From an uncultured Lentisphaeria bacterium (GTDB lineage: Bacteria > Verrucomicrobiota > Lentisphaeria > Victivallales > UBA1829): 39,510 nt of DNA. The stretch covers positions 1 to 39,510 of the forward strand of contig CASEFP010000105.1 of the NCBI GenBank assembly GCA_949287225.1. Direction: 5' to 3'. Both the position numbers and the translations under genes were made by a program. This document shows positions 16,937 through 24,443 of the stretch, piece by piece (positions within the stretch are counted from its first letter, which is position 1; each line of letters begins with the position of its first letter). The notes under the pieces are model-generated. The model saw only the letters and a list, made by a program, of their open reading frames with translations, searched no databases and was not told the origin of the DNA.

Positions 16937-17980
16937 TCATAAGTTTTCCGTTGCTTCCGTCTGATGATAATAAACCTTCCCCGCATCGAGTTTTCCTTCC
17001 TTCATCGCCTCCATCAGAAGCGATACCCCGATGGATGCGAATTCGCTTAAATTATTGTCAAAAAAGATTCCTTTTTTCACCGGATAACGCATCTGGAACT
17101 GCAGATTGCGGACAATTACCGCTCCAGGCAGTCTGTCCGGCAAAAGCGAAACCGCAAGACGGGACGTAATCGTCAGAGCAAGAATATCATCCATATATAT
17201 GATCCAGTCATAACGCATCTCATCGGGCATACGGACGACTTCGTCTGCAATTTTCTCCGCCTCCGGAATTGTTTTCGCGGGATAAATTTTCCGGTCGGAG
17301 CCGAATGCAGCTTCGAAATCGCTCCGGACGGATTGCAGAACGCTGGGCTGGCAGACAAAAGCGATGCGTTCCGGCTTTTCCTCCTTCAGACAAAGTCCGA
17401 TTTCCCGGACACAGCGCGCCTGATCGTAAAACACCCCGTTCGGAGCAATGCCGCCCAGCGAGCCGACAAAAATCAGCGGCACATTCCGGCTCCGGACATA
17501 CCGGAGAGAACGGGAGTCAAAATCATCCAGATGGATCAGCCCCTGCAACTCCTGATTGTCAAGGCTCCGGCGCAGTCCGGGAAAATCGTCAAGCTGGAAA
17601 AAGATGCTTTTCCTATTGATCTCTTTCTGACAGCGGAAAAGGCGGATCATGCACCCCTCCTCGACAAGTCGCATCTGCAGCGCCGCAAGAATGCAGCTGT
17701 AATAAAGAGAGTTTTCCGCATAACGCATCGTGATCCCGATCGTCCGCCCGGCATGACCGTCGGCATTGGGGTCGATAACAAACACACCGACCTTGTCACG
17801 CACTTCCAGGACGCAGTCATTCTTCAGCTCGTTGATCGCGGCGCTGATGGTGGCGGTACCGAACTGAAAGGTCCGGCGCAGAAAATCCTGCGGCGGAAGC
17901 TGGTCGCCCGGTTTCATCCGCTGATCACGGATATATCGGACGAGCAGGGATTTTGCACGTTCCGTCTTTCTCTCCGTCAT
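16937..17980 (-). CDS. GntR-type regulator with LacI-like sensor domain
   Basis: A 347-residue transcription factor. Residues about 5-70 form a winged helix-turn-helix of the GntR type (AKSLLVRYIRDQRMKPGDQLPPQ, then FGTATISAAINELKNDCVLEV). The rest, from RTIGITMRY, resembles a LacI/periplasmic-binding sensor fold, with GLIHLDDFDS, VPLIFVG and ERIAFVCQPS as typical strands. ATG 17980 is preferred over the in-frame GTG at 17986 because GAGGG lies before it. It has a near-perfect promoter and probably controls the prepilin and DUF4838 genes that follow, as the first gene of that unit. The ligand is likely a sugar but is not known. Confidence 0.85.
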   Translation of the reverse strand: MTERKTERAKSLLVRYIRDQRMKPGDQLPPQDFLRRTFQFGTATISAAINELKNDCVLEVRDKVGVFVIDPNADGHAGRTIGITMRYAENSLYYSCILAALQMRLVEEGCMIRLFRCQKEINRKSIFFQLDDFPGLRRSLDNQELQGLIHLDDFDSRSLRYVRSRNVPLIFVGSLGGIAPNGVFYDQARCVREIGLCLKEEKPERIAFVCQPSVLQSVRSDFEAAFGSDRKIYPAKTIPEAEKIADEVVRMPDEMRYDWIIYMDDILALTITSRLAVSLLPDRLPGAVIVRNLQFQMRYPVKKGIFFDNNLSEFASIGVSLLMEAMKEGKLDAGKVYYHQTEATENL

Positions 17981-18016
17981 AAACACCCTCTATACAAAAA
18001 ACAGTTTACAGTATAT

Positions 18017-18044
18017 ATTATAAGCAAAAAAGACGGACTGTCAA
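18017..18044 (-). promoter_or_regulatory. Consensus promoter of the GntR-prepilin-DUF4838 cassette
   Basis: On the minus strand, a perfect TTGACA (18039-18044) and TATAAT (18017-18022) are separated by 16 bases. Just downstream is the direct repeat ACTGTAAACTGT, which may be the regulator's own site. A promoter this strong suggests tight repression. Confidence 0.85.
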
Positions 18045-18139
18045 GGGACAAAACAAAAAAAATCAAAAAGATTCGGAAGTTTCTCCATTCCGGAAACGCC
18101 TCCCTCACCGGCATCTAAACCGGTTCCCAGCATATCTTT

Positions 18140-18829
18140 TCAGGAAAAGAATTCCCCCAGAGGAGAGTGTGCGTCGACAGCAGCTCCGGAACGATATGCG
18201 GCAAGAACCTTGCGCGAGCCCTCCGCCAGATGGCGGCGCACCTCGCGGCGGCGTCCCTTCACGCGCGGAATCGACATATTGTCATACGCCGTCGTCTGAT
18301 GGCGCATCCAGGCAATGACAGCGGCTTCGGCACGCTGTTCCAGCGGAATCCGCTTTGTCCGTGCAACCGTCCCGCTCCCGACCGGAACGGCGTGCGCGGT
18401 CACGGCATCCGCCAGTTTCTCCGCAAGGGAGGACCAGCGCGGGTGAAACGCAAGAAAACGAAGGACAGCCTGACGGAACTCCTGTTCATATTCCATCTGC
18501 TCCCGTTCGCGGATACGGCGCGCGGCAGATTGTTTCCGCTGATAAGCGGGATCGGCGCGTTCCGTTTCGAGTTCCGCGCGAATCCGCTTCACACTTTCCG
18601 AGGCTGTCCACAAGCCGACCGCCTCGATCCGGTTCCGGCGCTTGTGAACCTGAATCCAGCAGGGTCCCGCCGCCTTGAGACGGCGCGTCAATCCCGGATC
18701 ACCGCTCGGAACAAATTCCCACTCCTCCGGCGGAACCACCGGCTTTCCCTCATGCAGAAGCCCGCCTTTTCCGGGAGATTCCCATACGGTGAACTCCTCT
18801 TTTGCATTCCTCCGCTCCGTCACGCTCAT
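18140..18829 (-). CDS. DUF2293 domain-containing protein
   Basis: A 229-residue basic protein. The segment from about residue 165 (AVIAWMRHQTTAYDNM, then GRRREVRRHLAEGSRKVLAAY) resembles the DUF2293 core, which has a conserved H-x-x-T-x-Y-D stretch. The middle is a charged helix rich in Arg and Glu. The function of DUF2293 is not known. The start overlaps the stop of the MBL-fold gene as ATGA, so the two are probably translated together. No membrane segment or export signal is seen, although its partner is exported. Confidence 0.72.
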   Translation of the reverse strand: MSVTERRNAKEEFTVWESPGKGGLLHEGKPVVPPEEWEFVPSGDPGLTRRLKAAGPCWIQVHKRRNRIEAVGLWTASESVKRIRAELETERADPAYQRKQSAARRIREREQMEYEQEFRQAVLRFLAFHPRWSSLAEKLADAVTAHAVPVGSGTVARTKRIPLEQRAEAAVIAWMRHQTTAYDNMSIPRVKGRRREVRRHLAEGSRKVLAAYRSGAAVDAHSPLGEFFS

Positions 18830-19647
18830 TTCCCCTCATACGGCAGAAATTGGAAAGACTCTTTCCCCGCCGTTCCGGACGGAACGACTTCCACGCGTCC
18901 GATTCCGGGAAACGGCAGATGCGCGCCGAGAACAAGTTGCTTTTCCGACGCGGCGCGTTTCAGAATCGTGCGCCGGGCAGTGACGGCGTTTTTCGTATCC
19001 ATATCGTATTTCGCACAGACTTCGGGATCTGAAAATTGAAGCGCGGCGCCGTGAATCAGATCGCCGATAAAGCAGAGTGAAACGGTTTCAAACACGGTAT
19101 GCCCCGGCGTGTGTCCGAGCGCGGCGCGCGCATGGATTCCCGGAAGCACCATCTCATCGAAACGGAACCAGTTGAGCTGCTCGCCGTATGCCTTCAGGAT
19201 TTCTCCGGACGGACTGTTTTTCCGTGCGAACTCGTATTCCGGAACGGAAAGATAGACTTTTGCATTCGGGAAGAGCGCCCTCCCCTTTTCCGCGAGTCCG
19301 CCGACATGATCAAAGTGGGTATGTGTCAGAAGGATGGCCGTCACATCCCCGGGCCGGATATTCAGTTCCGCGAGTTTCCGCAGAAGCGATCCGCGCGGCG
19401 CGCCGTATCCGGCGTCCACCAGAATCAGATCCTTTCCCCTCCGGATCAGGAACACATTCACAGAGGCCGGCACAGTTCCGGACTTCTGACGGATCACGCC
19501 GCCGCTGAAAATGGATACGGGCATGGCGTTCGCCGCATCCTGAATTGCGATCACTTCCAGATCCCCGAAAGAAAATTTCCGGACCCCTTCCGCGCTGAGA
19601 ACAGTACAACAGAGCCCCATCAGAACCAGACTGAGCAAACGGTGCAT
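18826..19647 (-). CDS. Exported MBL-fold metallo-hydrolase
   Basis: A 273-residue metallo-beta-lactamase-fold hydrolase. Residues 1 to about 19 form a signal peptide. The zinc motif LLTHTHFDHVGG (near residues 106-117) is followed by GHTPGHT and a later FIGDLIHG supplying the bridging Asp; a His near the C-terminus (LGAHLPFPG) completes the site. The set resembles the quorum-quenching lactonase-like and related secreted MBL subfamilies, but the substrate cannot be told. GGAGAAG precedes the ATG, and a promoter lies 47 bases upstream. It is the first gene of a pair with DUF2293. Confidence 0.87.
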   Translation of the reverse strand: MHRLLSLVLMGLCCTVLSAEGVRKFSFGDLEVIAIQDAANAMPVSIFSGGVIRQKSGTVPASVNVFLIRRGKDLILVDAGYGAPRGSLLRKLAELNIRPGDVTAILLTHTHFDHVGGLAEKGRALFPNAKVYLSVPEYEFARKNSPSGEILKAYGEQLNWFRFDEMVLPGIHARAALGHTPGHTVFETVSLCFIGDLIHGAALQFSDPEVCAKYDMDTKNAVTARRTILKRAASEKQLVLGAHLPFPGIGRVEVVPSGTAGKESFQFLPYEGK

Positions 19648-19693
19648 GGACTTCTCCTTTCCTTTCTTCCATTAATACAACAGGGACAAGTGT

Positions 19694-19722
19694 AATATAA
19701 CTCCCCGCGCGAAAAGTTGCAA
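19694..19722 (-). promoter_or_regulatory. Sigma70 promoter of the MBL-DUF2293 pair
   Basis: On the minus strand, TTGCAA (19717-19722) and TATATT (19694-19699) are separated by 17 bases. Confidence 0.6.
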
Positions 19723-19755
19723 GCTCCTCTCCGGATGCAAATCAGCAGGAGCGCA

Positions 19756-20733
19756 TCAGGACGGCTTGTGCCAGGGCGTTTTTTCCGGCATCGGAAGCCC
19801 GAGCGCCTTGAAGGAGTTGCGGAAATGCATCTTGGCGACCTGACGCAGAAGCGTCGCGCCGCCGGTAAGAGCAAGCTGTGCTGCAACGCGGTCGACCTGC
19901 TCGCCTGCACCTTTGGGAAGAAGCACGCCGTGTTTTTCGCCGAGTTCTGTCATGCGGCGGACAAACTCCGCGCGGGCAAGAATCGAGGCGGCTCCTACGG
20001 CTATGTCGCTTTCCGCCTTCGTCCGCTGATCAAGCCGGATCGAACGGCCCGCTTTCAGCAGCGCATTCCGGATCAGGCTCTCATCGCCGAACTTGTCCGC
20101 AAGCGCCGCTGTGCATTCCGGCGCTTTCTCAAGCAGATTTTCCAGCGCGCGGGCGTGTCCCCACGCCAGCAGGCGGTTCAGGCTCTGAATCTTTGCATAA
20201 AAATTGTTATAGGCCTCCGGGCCGATCGCCACGACGGAAAATTTTCCGTTTACAATTTTCCGGATTTCCGAGGCGATCCGGAGAATCATTTTATCATTTT
20301 TGATCAATTTGGAATCCCGGACGCCGATCTCTGCGAGCTTCCGCGCGCTCTCCTCATCCGCGACAAACACGCATGCGACGACAAGCGGCCCGAAAAAATC
20401 CCCCTTCCCGCTTTCGTCCATGCCCGCATGAGGAGAAAACGGCGCAGGTGTTTCGATATTCCGTTCCATGGCGCCTTCAAACGCCTTTTCCTTCAGGATT
20501 TCCGGTTCGAGAATGAATTCGACAAAATCCTGCGCGTTTGCGCCCTGCACCACGAGTTTTCCGCTCTCGTAGGCGGCGACGGAAACCTTTTCCGAGGATG
20601 CCTTGAACACCATGTAGGGAGCCTCGACAATGCTCCAGGAGCGCTCCAGCAATTTCTCCCGCAGAGCAAGCATTTCCGGTCTGAGCAGTTCAAAAACAAA
20701 GTTTTTCCTCACCTGAGATGGAGTCTTTTCCAT
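19756..20733 (-). CDS. rnhC: Ribonuclease HIII
   Basis: A 325-residue endonuclease that cuts RNA in RNA-DNA hybrids. An N-terminal substrate-binding (TBP-like) domain of about 90 residues precedes the catalytic domain. The catalytic residues sit in GMDESGKGDFFGPL (Asp106, Glu107) and VRDSKLI (Asp140), with a further acidic site in DQRTKAESD near residue 250. The GKGDFFGP form and the extra N-terminal domain separate RNase HIII from HII. ATG 20733 with AGGA at good spacing is chosen; an ATG at 20763 and a long open frame further upstream are less likely. It is divergent from the secreted protein gene at 20892. Confidence 0.93.
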   Translation of the reverse strand: MEKTPSQVRKNFVFELLRPEMLALREKLLERSWSIVEAPYMVFKASSEKVSVAAYESGKLVVQGANAQDFVEFILEPEILKEKAFEGAMERNIETPAPFSPHAGMDESGKGDFFGPLVVACVFVADEESARKLAEIGVRDSKLIKNDKMILRIASEIRKIVNGKFSVVAIGPEAYNNFYAKIQSLNRLLAWGHARALENLLEKAPECTAALADKFGDESLIRNALLKAGRSIRLDQRTKAESDIAVGAASILARAEFVRRMTELGEKHGVLLPKGAGEQVDRVAAQLALTGGATLLRQVAKMHFRNSFKALGLPMPEKTPWHKPS

Positions 20734-20785
20734 GATTTTTCCTGAGAGAATACCGTTTTCCATGCAAATTTTCTCATTGTCACGT

Positions 20786-20814
20786 TTGACAAACCGGAAT
20801 TCACAATATAGATT
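20786..20814 (+). promoter_or_regulatory. Possible promoter of the secreted Q/N-tail protein gene
   Basis: TTGACA (20786-20791) is followed 15 bases later by TATAGA (20807-20812), or 17 bases later by TAGATT (20809-20814). It lies about 80 bases before the ATG. Confidence 0.5.
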
Positions 20815-20891
20815 AGCTTCCATGTTTTTCCAGAACAATTTCAGGAAAATCAGCAGAAAATATGTGTGATTCAAGATAAGGAAAAGCTGAT

Positions 20892-21923
20892 ATGCGGAAA
20901 CTGTTGACGTTTTGTTCCCTCTTCTCGTTTGCGGCGGTTCTCTGCGCCCAGGTCGGACGTCCGCCGATGGATCCGGCAATGAATCCCGGTTATGAAAGAA
21001 ATATGCCAAGAACGGCGGACGGCAAACGCGCGGACGTCCGGGTTCCCGTCACCTTCAAGGACAAAGTCTCCTCCCGGGCGTATCCGCTGTCCAATAAACG
21101 TCTCAAGCAGATCGGAGACATCGTGAAGGGATTCCTCGACAGAAATGAGAAATTCGACGACGAAGCCGTCCTGGACACCATCTACGAGCAGGTCGGAAAA
21201 ATCGTGACGATGACACCGGAAAAACCCGCGGATACCCGGAAATATGAAGACTTCCAGAAGGAAATCGCCCCGCAGGTGAACAAGAAATTCCCGCTCGAGC
21301 CCAAACAGGTAAAGGAGGCGGCCGAGAAGGAGGCGGAAAAGAAATTTGCCTTGCAGAAGCCCAAAGAGCAGGTCAAGGTCTATTATCAGCGGGGCAGCAA
21401 CACATATTCCGTGACCGGAACCTTCTACGGATACGGATACGGAAACCGCAGCATCCAGATCAACGAACGCACCATTGCCATCTTCGATCTCCTGCCGGAA
21501 TTCCGCATCAAATTCGACAAAGCCTACAACCAGAAGGCTCGTGAGGAGTTCATCAATAAAAAAGTGATGGACTACACCAATAAGAAGTTCGCATACGCAA
21601 ACAATATTCTCCGGAAGCTCCAGAACGCTCAGCGCAACGCCAACGAAAAACTCGGCTACATCTACGCAGATAAAAAATGGAACACGGCCAAGAAGATCAC
21701 CGACGATGCGATTGAAGCGGCAAAAGTCGAAGCGGCACGCCGCGCCGAAGAAGCCAAACGGAAAGCGGAGGAAGAACGCAGAAGAAAAGCCGGAGAACTG
21801 CCGCCGGACGGCGGTATGATGGGACCTGACGGGATGCCCCAGCAGCCGAACCAGTATAATCAGTATAATCAGTATAACCAGAACAACCAGTATCCGCAGC
21901 AGCAACAGCAGCAGTATTACTGA
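20892..21923 (+). CDS. Secreted coiled protein with a Q/N/Y-rich tail, unknown function
   Basis: A 343-residue protein of no family I recognise. A signal peptide (MRKLLTFCSLFSFAAVLCAQ) leads into a Lys/Glu-rich body with long predicted helices. A short strand-forming segment, SVTGTFYGYGYGNRSIQINE, lies near residues 174-195. A strongly charged helix near 278-304 (Ala/Glu/Arg/Lys) looks like a coiled coil. The last 25 residues are low complexity: QYN repeats followed by a run of Gln and two Tyr. AAGGAAAA lies before the ATG and a strong terminator follows, so this is a single-gene unit. The tail resembles aggregation-prone or adhesive sequences, which suggests a surface or matrix role, but that is inference. 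Confidence 0.8.
   Translation: MRKLLTFCSLFSFAAVLCAQVGRPPMDPAMNPGYERNMPRTADGKRADVRVPVTFKDKVSSRAYPLSNKRLKQIGDIVKGFLDRNEKFDDEAVLDTIYEQVGKIVTMTPEKPADTRKYEDFQKEIAPQVNKKFPLEPKQVKEAAEKEAEKKFALQKPKEQVKVYYQRGSNTYSVTGTFYGYGYGNRSIQINERTIAIFDLLPEFRIKFDKAYNQKAREEFINKKVMDYTNKKFAYANNILRKLQNAQRNANEKLGYIYADKKWNTAKKITDDAIEAAKVEAARRAEEAKRKAEEERRRKAGELPPDGGMMGPDGMPQQPNQYNQYNQYNQNNQYPQQQQQQYY
21852..21920 (+). repeat. Nine-base tandem repeat encoding the QYN tail
   Basis: Five 9-base units (CAGTATAAT twice, then CAGTATAAC, CAGAACAAC, CAGTATCCG) run from 21852 to 21896, followed by a CAG/CAA run to 21914 and two Tyr codons. The units are in frame, so slippage would lengthen or shorten the tail without a frameshift. 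Confidence 0.85.
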
Positions 21924-21946
21924 GGGAGATTTTCTGAAAAGTAACC

Positions 21947-21984
21947 CGCCGTCCGGAGCATCCGTTCCGGGCGGCGTTTTTTCT
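21947..21984 (+). terminator. Intrinsic terminator after the Q/N-tail protein gene
   Basis: An 11-bp GC-rich stem (21947-21957 with 21966-21976, one G-T pair) is followed by six T and TT after a C. Confidence 0.88.
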
Positions 21985-21999
21985 TACAGGAATTGCCTC

Positions 22000-22524
22000 T
22001 CAGACACGTCTGTCAAGCTCATCCGTCAGGATGCCCACATAGGGGAGATTGCGGTAGTACTCGCCGGAATCAAGACCGTAGCCGACAACATAGCGGTCCG
22101 GGATCCGGAACCCGACCCAGTCGGCATGCGCACAGACCTTGTCTTTGCGCATCTTGTCCATCAGCACACAGGTCCGGACGCTTGCCGCCTCCAGACTGCG
22201 GAAGTAATCCAGAGCATACTTCATCGAAAGCCCGGTGTCAAGAATGTCGTCCACGAGAAGGACGTGACGCCCCCGGACCGGCAGTTTCAGCGCGGAACGC
22301 ACCGAGATTTTCCCGGAACTGCGGTCGTTCTCATAGCTGGAGGCGGCAAAACTGTCCAGATGGAGCGGAAGGTCGATCTTCCGCAGCAGATCCGCGGCAA
22401 AGATCACCGCGCCGTTCATGATCGTGACGACGGTAAGCTCCTTCCCCCGATAGGTCTCTGTGATCTCCCTTCCCAGCCGGGCGACCCGTTCGGCAATCTC
22501 CGTTTCCGTAAGAAGAACTTTCAT
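22000..22524 (-). CDS. hpt: Hypoxanthine phosphoribosyltransferase
   Basis: A 174-residue purine salvage enzyme joining hypoxanthine (and guanine) to PRPP to give IMP or GMP. The PRPP-binding motif VLLVDDILDTGLS lies near residues 88-100. An early VVTIMNGAVIF and a late DRYVVGYGLD are the other family blocks, and the length is typical. It starts 3 bases after the stop of ade, so the two form a salvage unit: adenine to hypoxanthine to IMP. Confidence 0.93.
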   Translation of the reverse strand: MKVLLTETEIAERVARLGREITETYRGKELTVVTIMNGAVIFAADLLRKIDLPLHLDSFAASSYENDRSSGKISVRSALKLPVRGRHVLLVDDILDTGLSMKYALDYFRSLEAASVRTCVLMDKMRKDKVCAHADWVGFRIPDRYVVGYGLDSGEYYRNLPYVGILTDELDRRV

Positions 22525-22527
22525 TTC

Positions 22528-24240
22528 TCAAACTCCGATAAAATCAAATTTTGCAACATCCACCACCCCCCTGTCCGTAATCCGGAGATGCGGAATCACC
22601 GGAAGCGGCAGAAAGGCAAGCTGAAGGAACGGCGTTTCCAGCGGGCACCCCGTCGCCTTCACTGAAACATGAATCCGCCGAAGCTCCTGTTCCACGGTGG
22701 CGAAATCATGCAGAGAAAGCAGTCCGCCGAGGGGCAGCGGAAGAACATCCACCACCTTTCCGTTATTTGCAACGGAGAACCCGCCGCCGGATTCGATCAG
22801 GGCGTTCACCGCAAGCGCCATGTCCGAATCGGACACGCCGACGACGCAGATGTTGTGGCTGTCGTGCCCGACACTGGAGGCGATCGCCCCCGAACGCAGG
22901 CCGAATCCTTTGACAAACCCCAGCCCGATGTTTCCGTTTTTCCCGTATCGCTCCAGAACGGCAACCTTTGCGATATCCCGCTCCGGCGCACCCTGTTTTT
23001 CCTTTCCGTCGAACGGCAGGTTCATCGTCAGATGGTCGGTGATCAAAGAAAGCTCCCGAATCCCGATGACTGGTGTTTCCGCCGAGGAGGAGCGGATGCG
23101 GAACACTTCCGGAGAAACTTTCGCGAGCCGGACGGAATGCAGGAATTCCGACGGATCAGGCTCTTCTCCGCGTGCGGCGAAGAGGGCGTCGTCCACCACT
23201 CTGCCGTTTTTCAGAACCTTTGCGACGGAACAGTTTTCCAGATCGGACAACAGCACGATGTCCGCCCGGTATCCCGGCGCGATCAGACCCCGGTCGAAAA
23301 GCCCGAAGTGGCGCGCGGGCGACCAGCAGGCAACCCGGTAGACTGCAAGCGGATCCGCTCCCTTCGCAATCGCATGGCGGATCATATAGTCGAGATGCCC
23401 CTGCCCGCCGATGTCCAGCGGGTTCCGGTCATCCGTGCAGAAGCAGAGGAACGGCGCATTGGCAACGGTGATCAGCGGAAGAAGCGTGTCTAGATTGCGC
23501 GCCACAGACCCTTCCCGGATCAGAATCTGCATTCCTTTGGCAAGTTTTTCCCGCGCCTCGGCGAGGGAACCGCACTCGTGGCAGTTGCGGACCCCCGCGG
23601 CAAGATACGCATTGAGGGCCTTTCCCGAGAGCATCGGAGAGTGTCCGTCGATCCGGCCCTGGAAGAGCGCAATCTTTTCGAGCACCTCCGGCACTTTCGA
23701 GAGCACGCCGGGAACGTTCATAAGCTCCGCGAGTCCGGCGGACGGCATTTCGGAAGCATAGCGCCGGAGGTCGGCAACGGAAAGCGAGGCGCCGGACGTT
23801 TCCAGCGGCGTGGCGGGCACACAGGAACTGATCTGAACGCGGAGATCCATGCACATCCGTTTCGCGGAGTCGAGAAAAAAGTCGATCGCGCGCGTTCCGG
23901 CGACATTCGCCAGTTCATGCGGATCGCAGAACGCCGTCGTCACTCCGCGCGGCAGCACGCAGCGCTCGAATTCAAACGGCGGAATCATCGAGGATTCGAC
24001 ATGCACATGGGCGTCGATGAATCCCGGAACGGCAAAGAGTCCGCTTCCGTCGATCTCCGTTTCTCCGTCATAGGACTCCCCGACACCGGCGATCCGGTCG
24101 CCGCAGACGGCAATGTCTCCCTTCCGCAGTTCTCCAGTTGCGAGGTGAAAAATCGAAATATTTTTGATGACCAGAGTCCCTTTCGTGTTCCCCAGCGCCT
24201 GGTCGATGACAGCTTCCAGCTCTTTGAAACGCGGTTTCAT
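22528..24240 (-). CDS. ade: Adenine deaminase
   Basis: A 570-residue amidohydrolase that converts adenine to hypoxanthine and ammonia. The metal motif FIDAHVHVESSM has His78 and His80. Further family blocks are TTAFCDPHELANV, GRIDGHSPMLSG, FCTDDRNPLDI, and the C-terminal VGHDSHNICVVG and LPLGGLLS. The size and the C-terminal domain match Ade rather than adenosine-type deaminases. ATG 24240 is chosen because AAAAGGA lies before it; the frame stays open to 24327. It has its own promoter and is followed by hpt, whose enzyme uses its product. Confidence 0.94.
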   Translation of the reverse strand: MKPRFKELEAVIDQALGNTKGTLVIKNISIFHLATGELRKGDIAVCGDRIAGVGESYDGETEIDGSGLFAVPGFIDAHVHVESSMIPPFEFERCVLPRGVTTAFCDPHELANVAGTRAIDFFLDSAKRMCMDLRVQISSCVPATPLETSGASLSVADLRRYASEMPSAGLAELMNVPGVLSKVPEVLEKIALFQGRIDGHSPMLSGKALNAYLAAGVRNCHECGSLAEAREKLAKGMQILIREGSVARNLDTLLPLITVANAPFLCFCTDDRNPLDIGGQGHLDYMIRHAIAKGADPLAVYRVACWSPARHFGLFDRGLIAPGYRADIVLLSDLENCSVAKVLKNGRVVDDALFAARGEEPDPSEFLHSVRLAKVSPEVFRIRSSSAETPVIGIRELSLITDHLTMNLPFDGKEKQGAPERDIAKVAVLERYGKNGNIGLGFVKGFGLRSGAIASSVGHDSHNICVVGVSDSDMALAVNALIESGGGFSVANNGKVVDVLPLPLGGLLSLHDFATVEQELRRIHVSVKATGCPLETPFLQLAFLPLPVIPHLRITDRGVVDVAKFDFIGV

Positions 24241-24287
24241 GCACCATCCTTTTCTCTGCAAAGTTCCTGTCTGTTCCGCGAAAGTGA

Positions 24288-24316
24288 AAGATACCATCAA
24301 AAAGGCGGAAATACAA
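24288..24316 (-). promoter_or_regulatory. Sigma70 promoter of ade-hpt
   Basis: On the minus strand, TTGTAT (24311-24316) and TATCTT (24288-24293) are separated by 17 bases. It lies back-to-back with the transporter promoter at 24343. Confidence 0.5.
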
Positions 24317-24342
24317 CTCTTTTCCACTCTTAAAACTTGTAT

Positions 24343-24371
24343 TTTACATGGAAAGATGGTATTTTTATAAT
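24343..24371 (+). promoter_or_regulatory. Sigma70 promoter of the transporter pair
   Basis: TTTACA (24343-24348) and a perfect TATAAT (24366-24371) are separated by 17 bases. An ATG at 24348 falls inside this promoter, which supports the later TTG start. Confidence 0.7.
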
Positions 24372-24443
24372 TTTATATGGATTGCGCGCGTGGGAAAACA
24401 TCCATGCACAAGTGCAGAGAAACAGAGCAGACAGGAGTTGATT

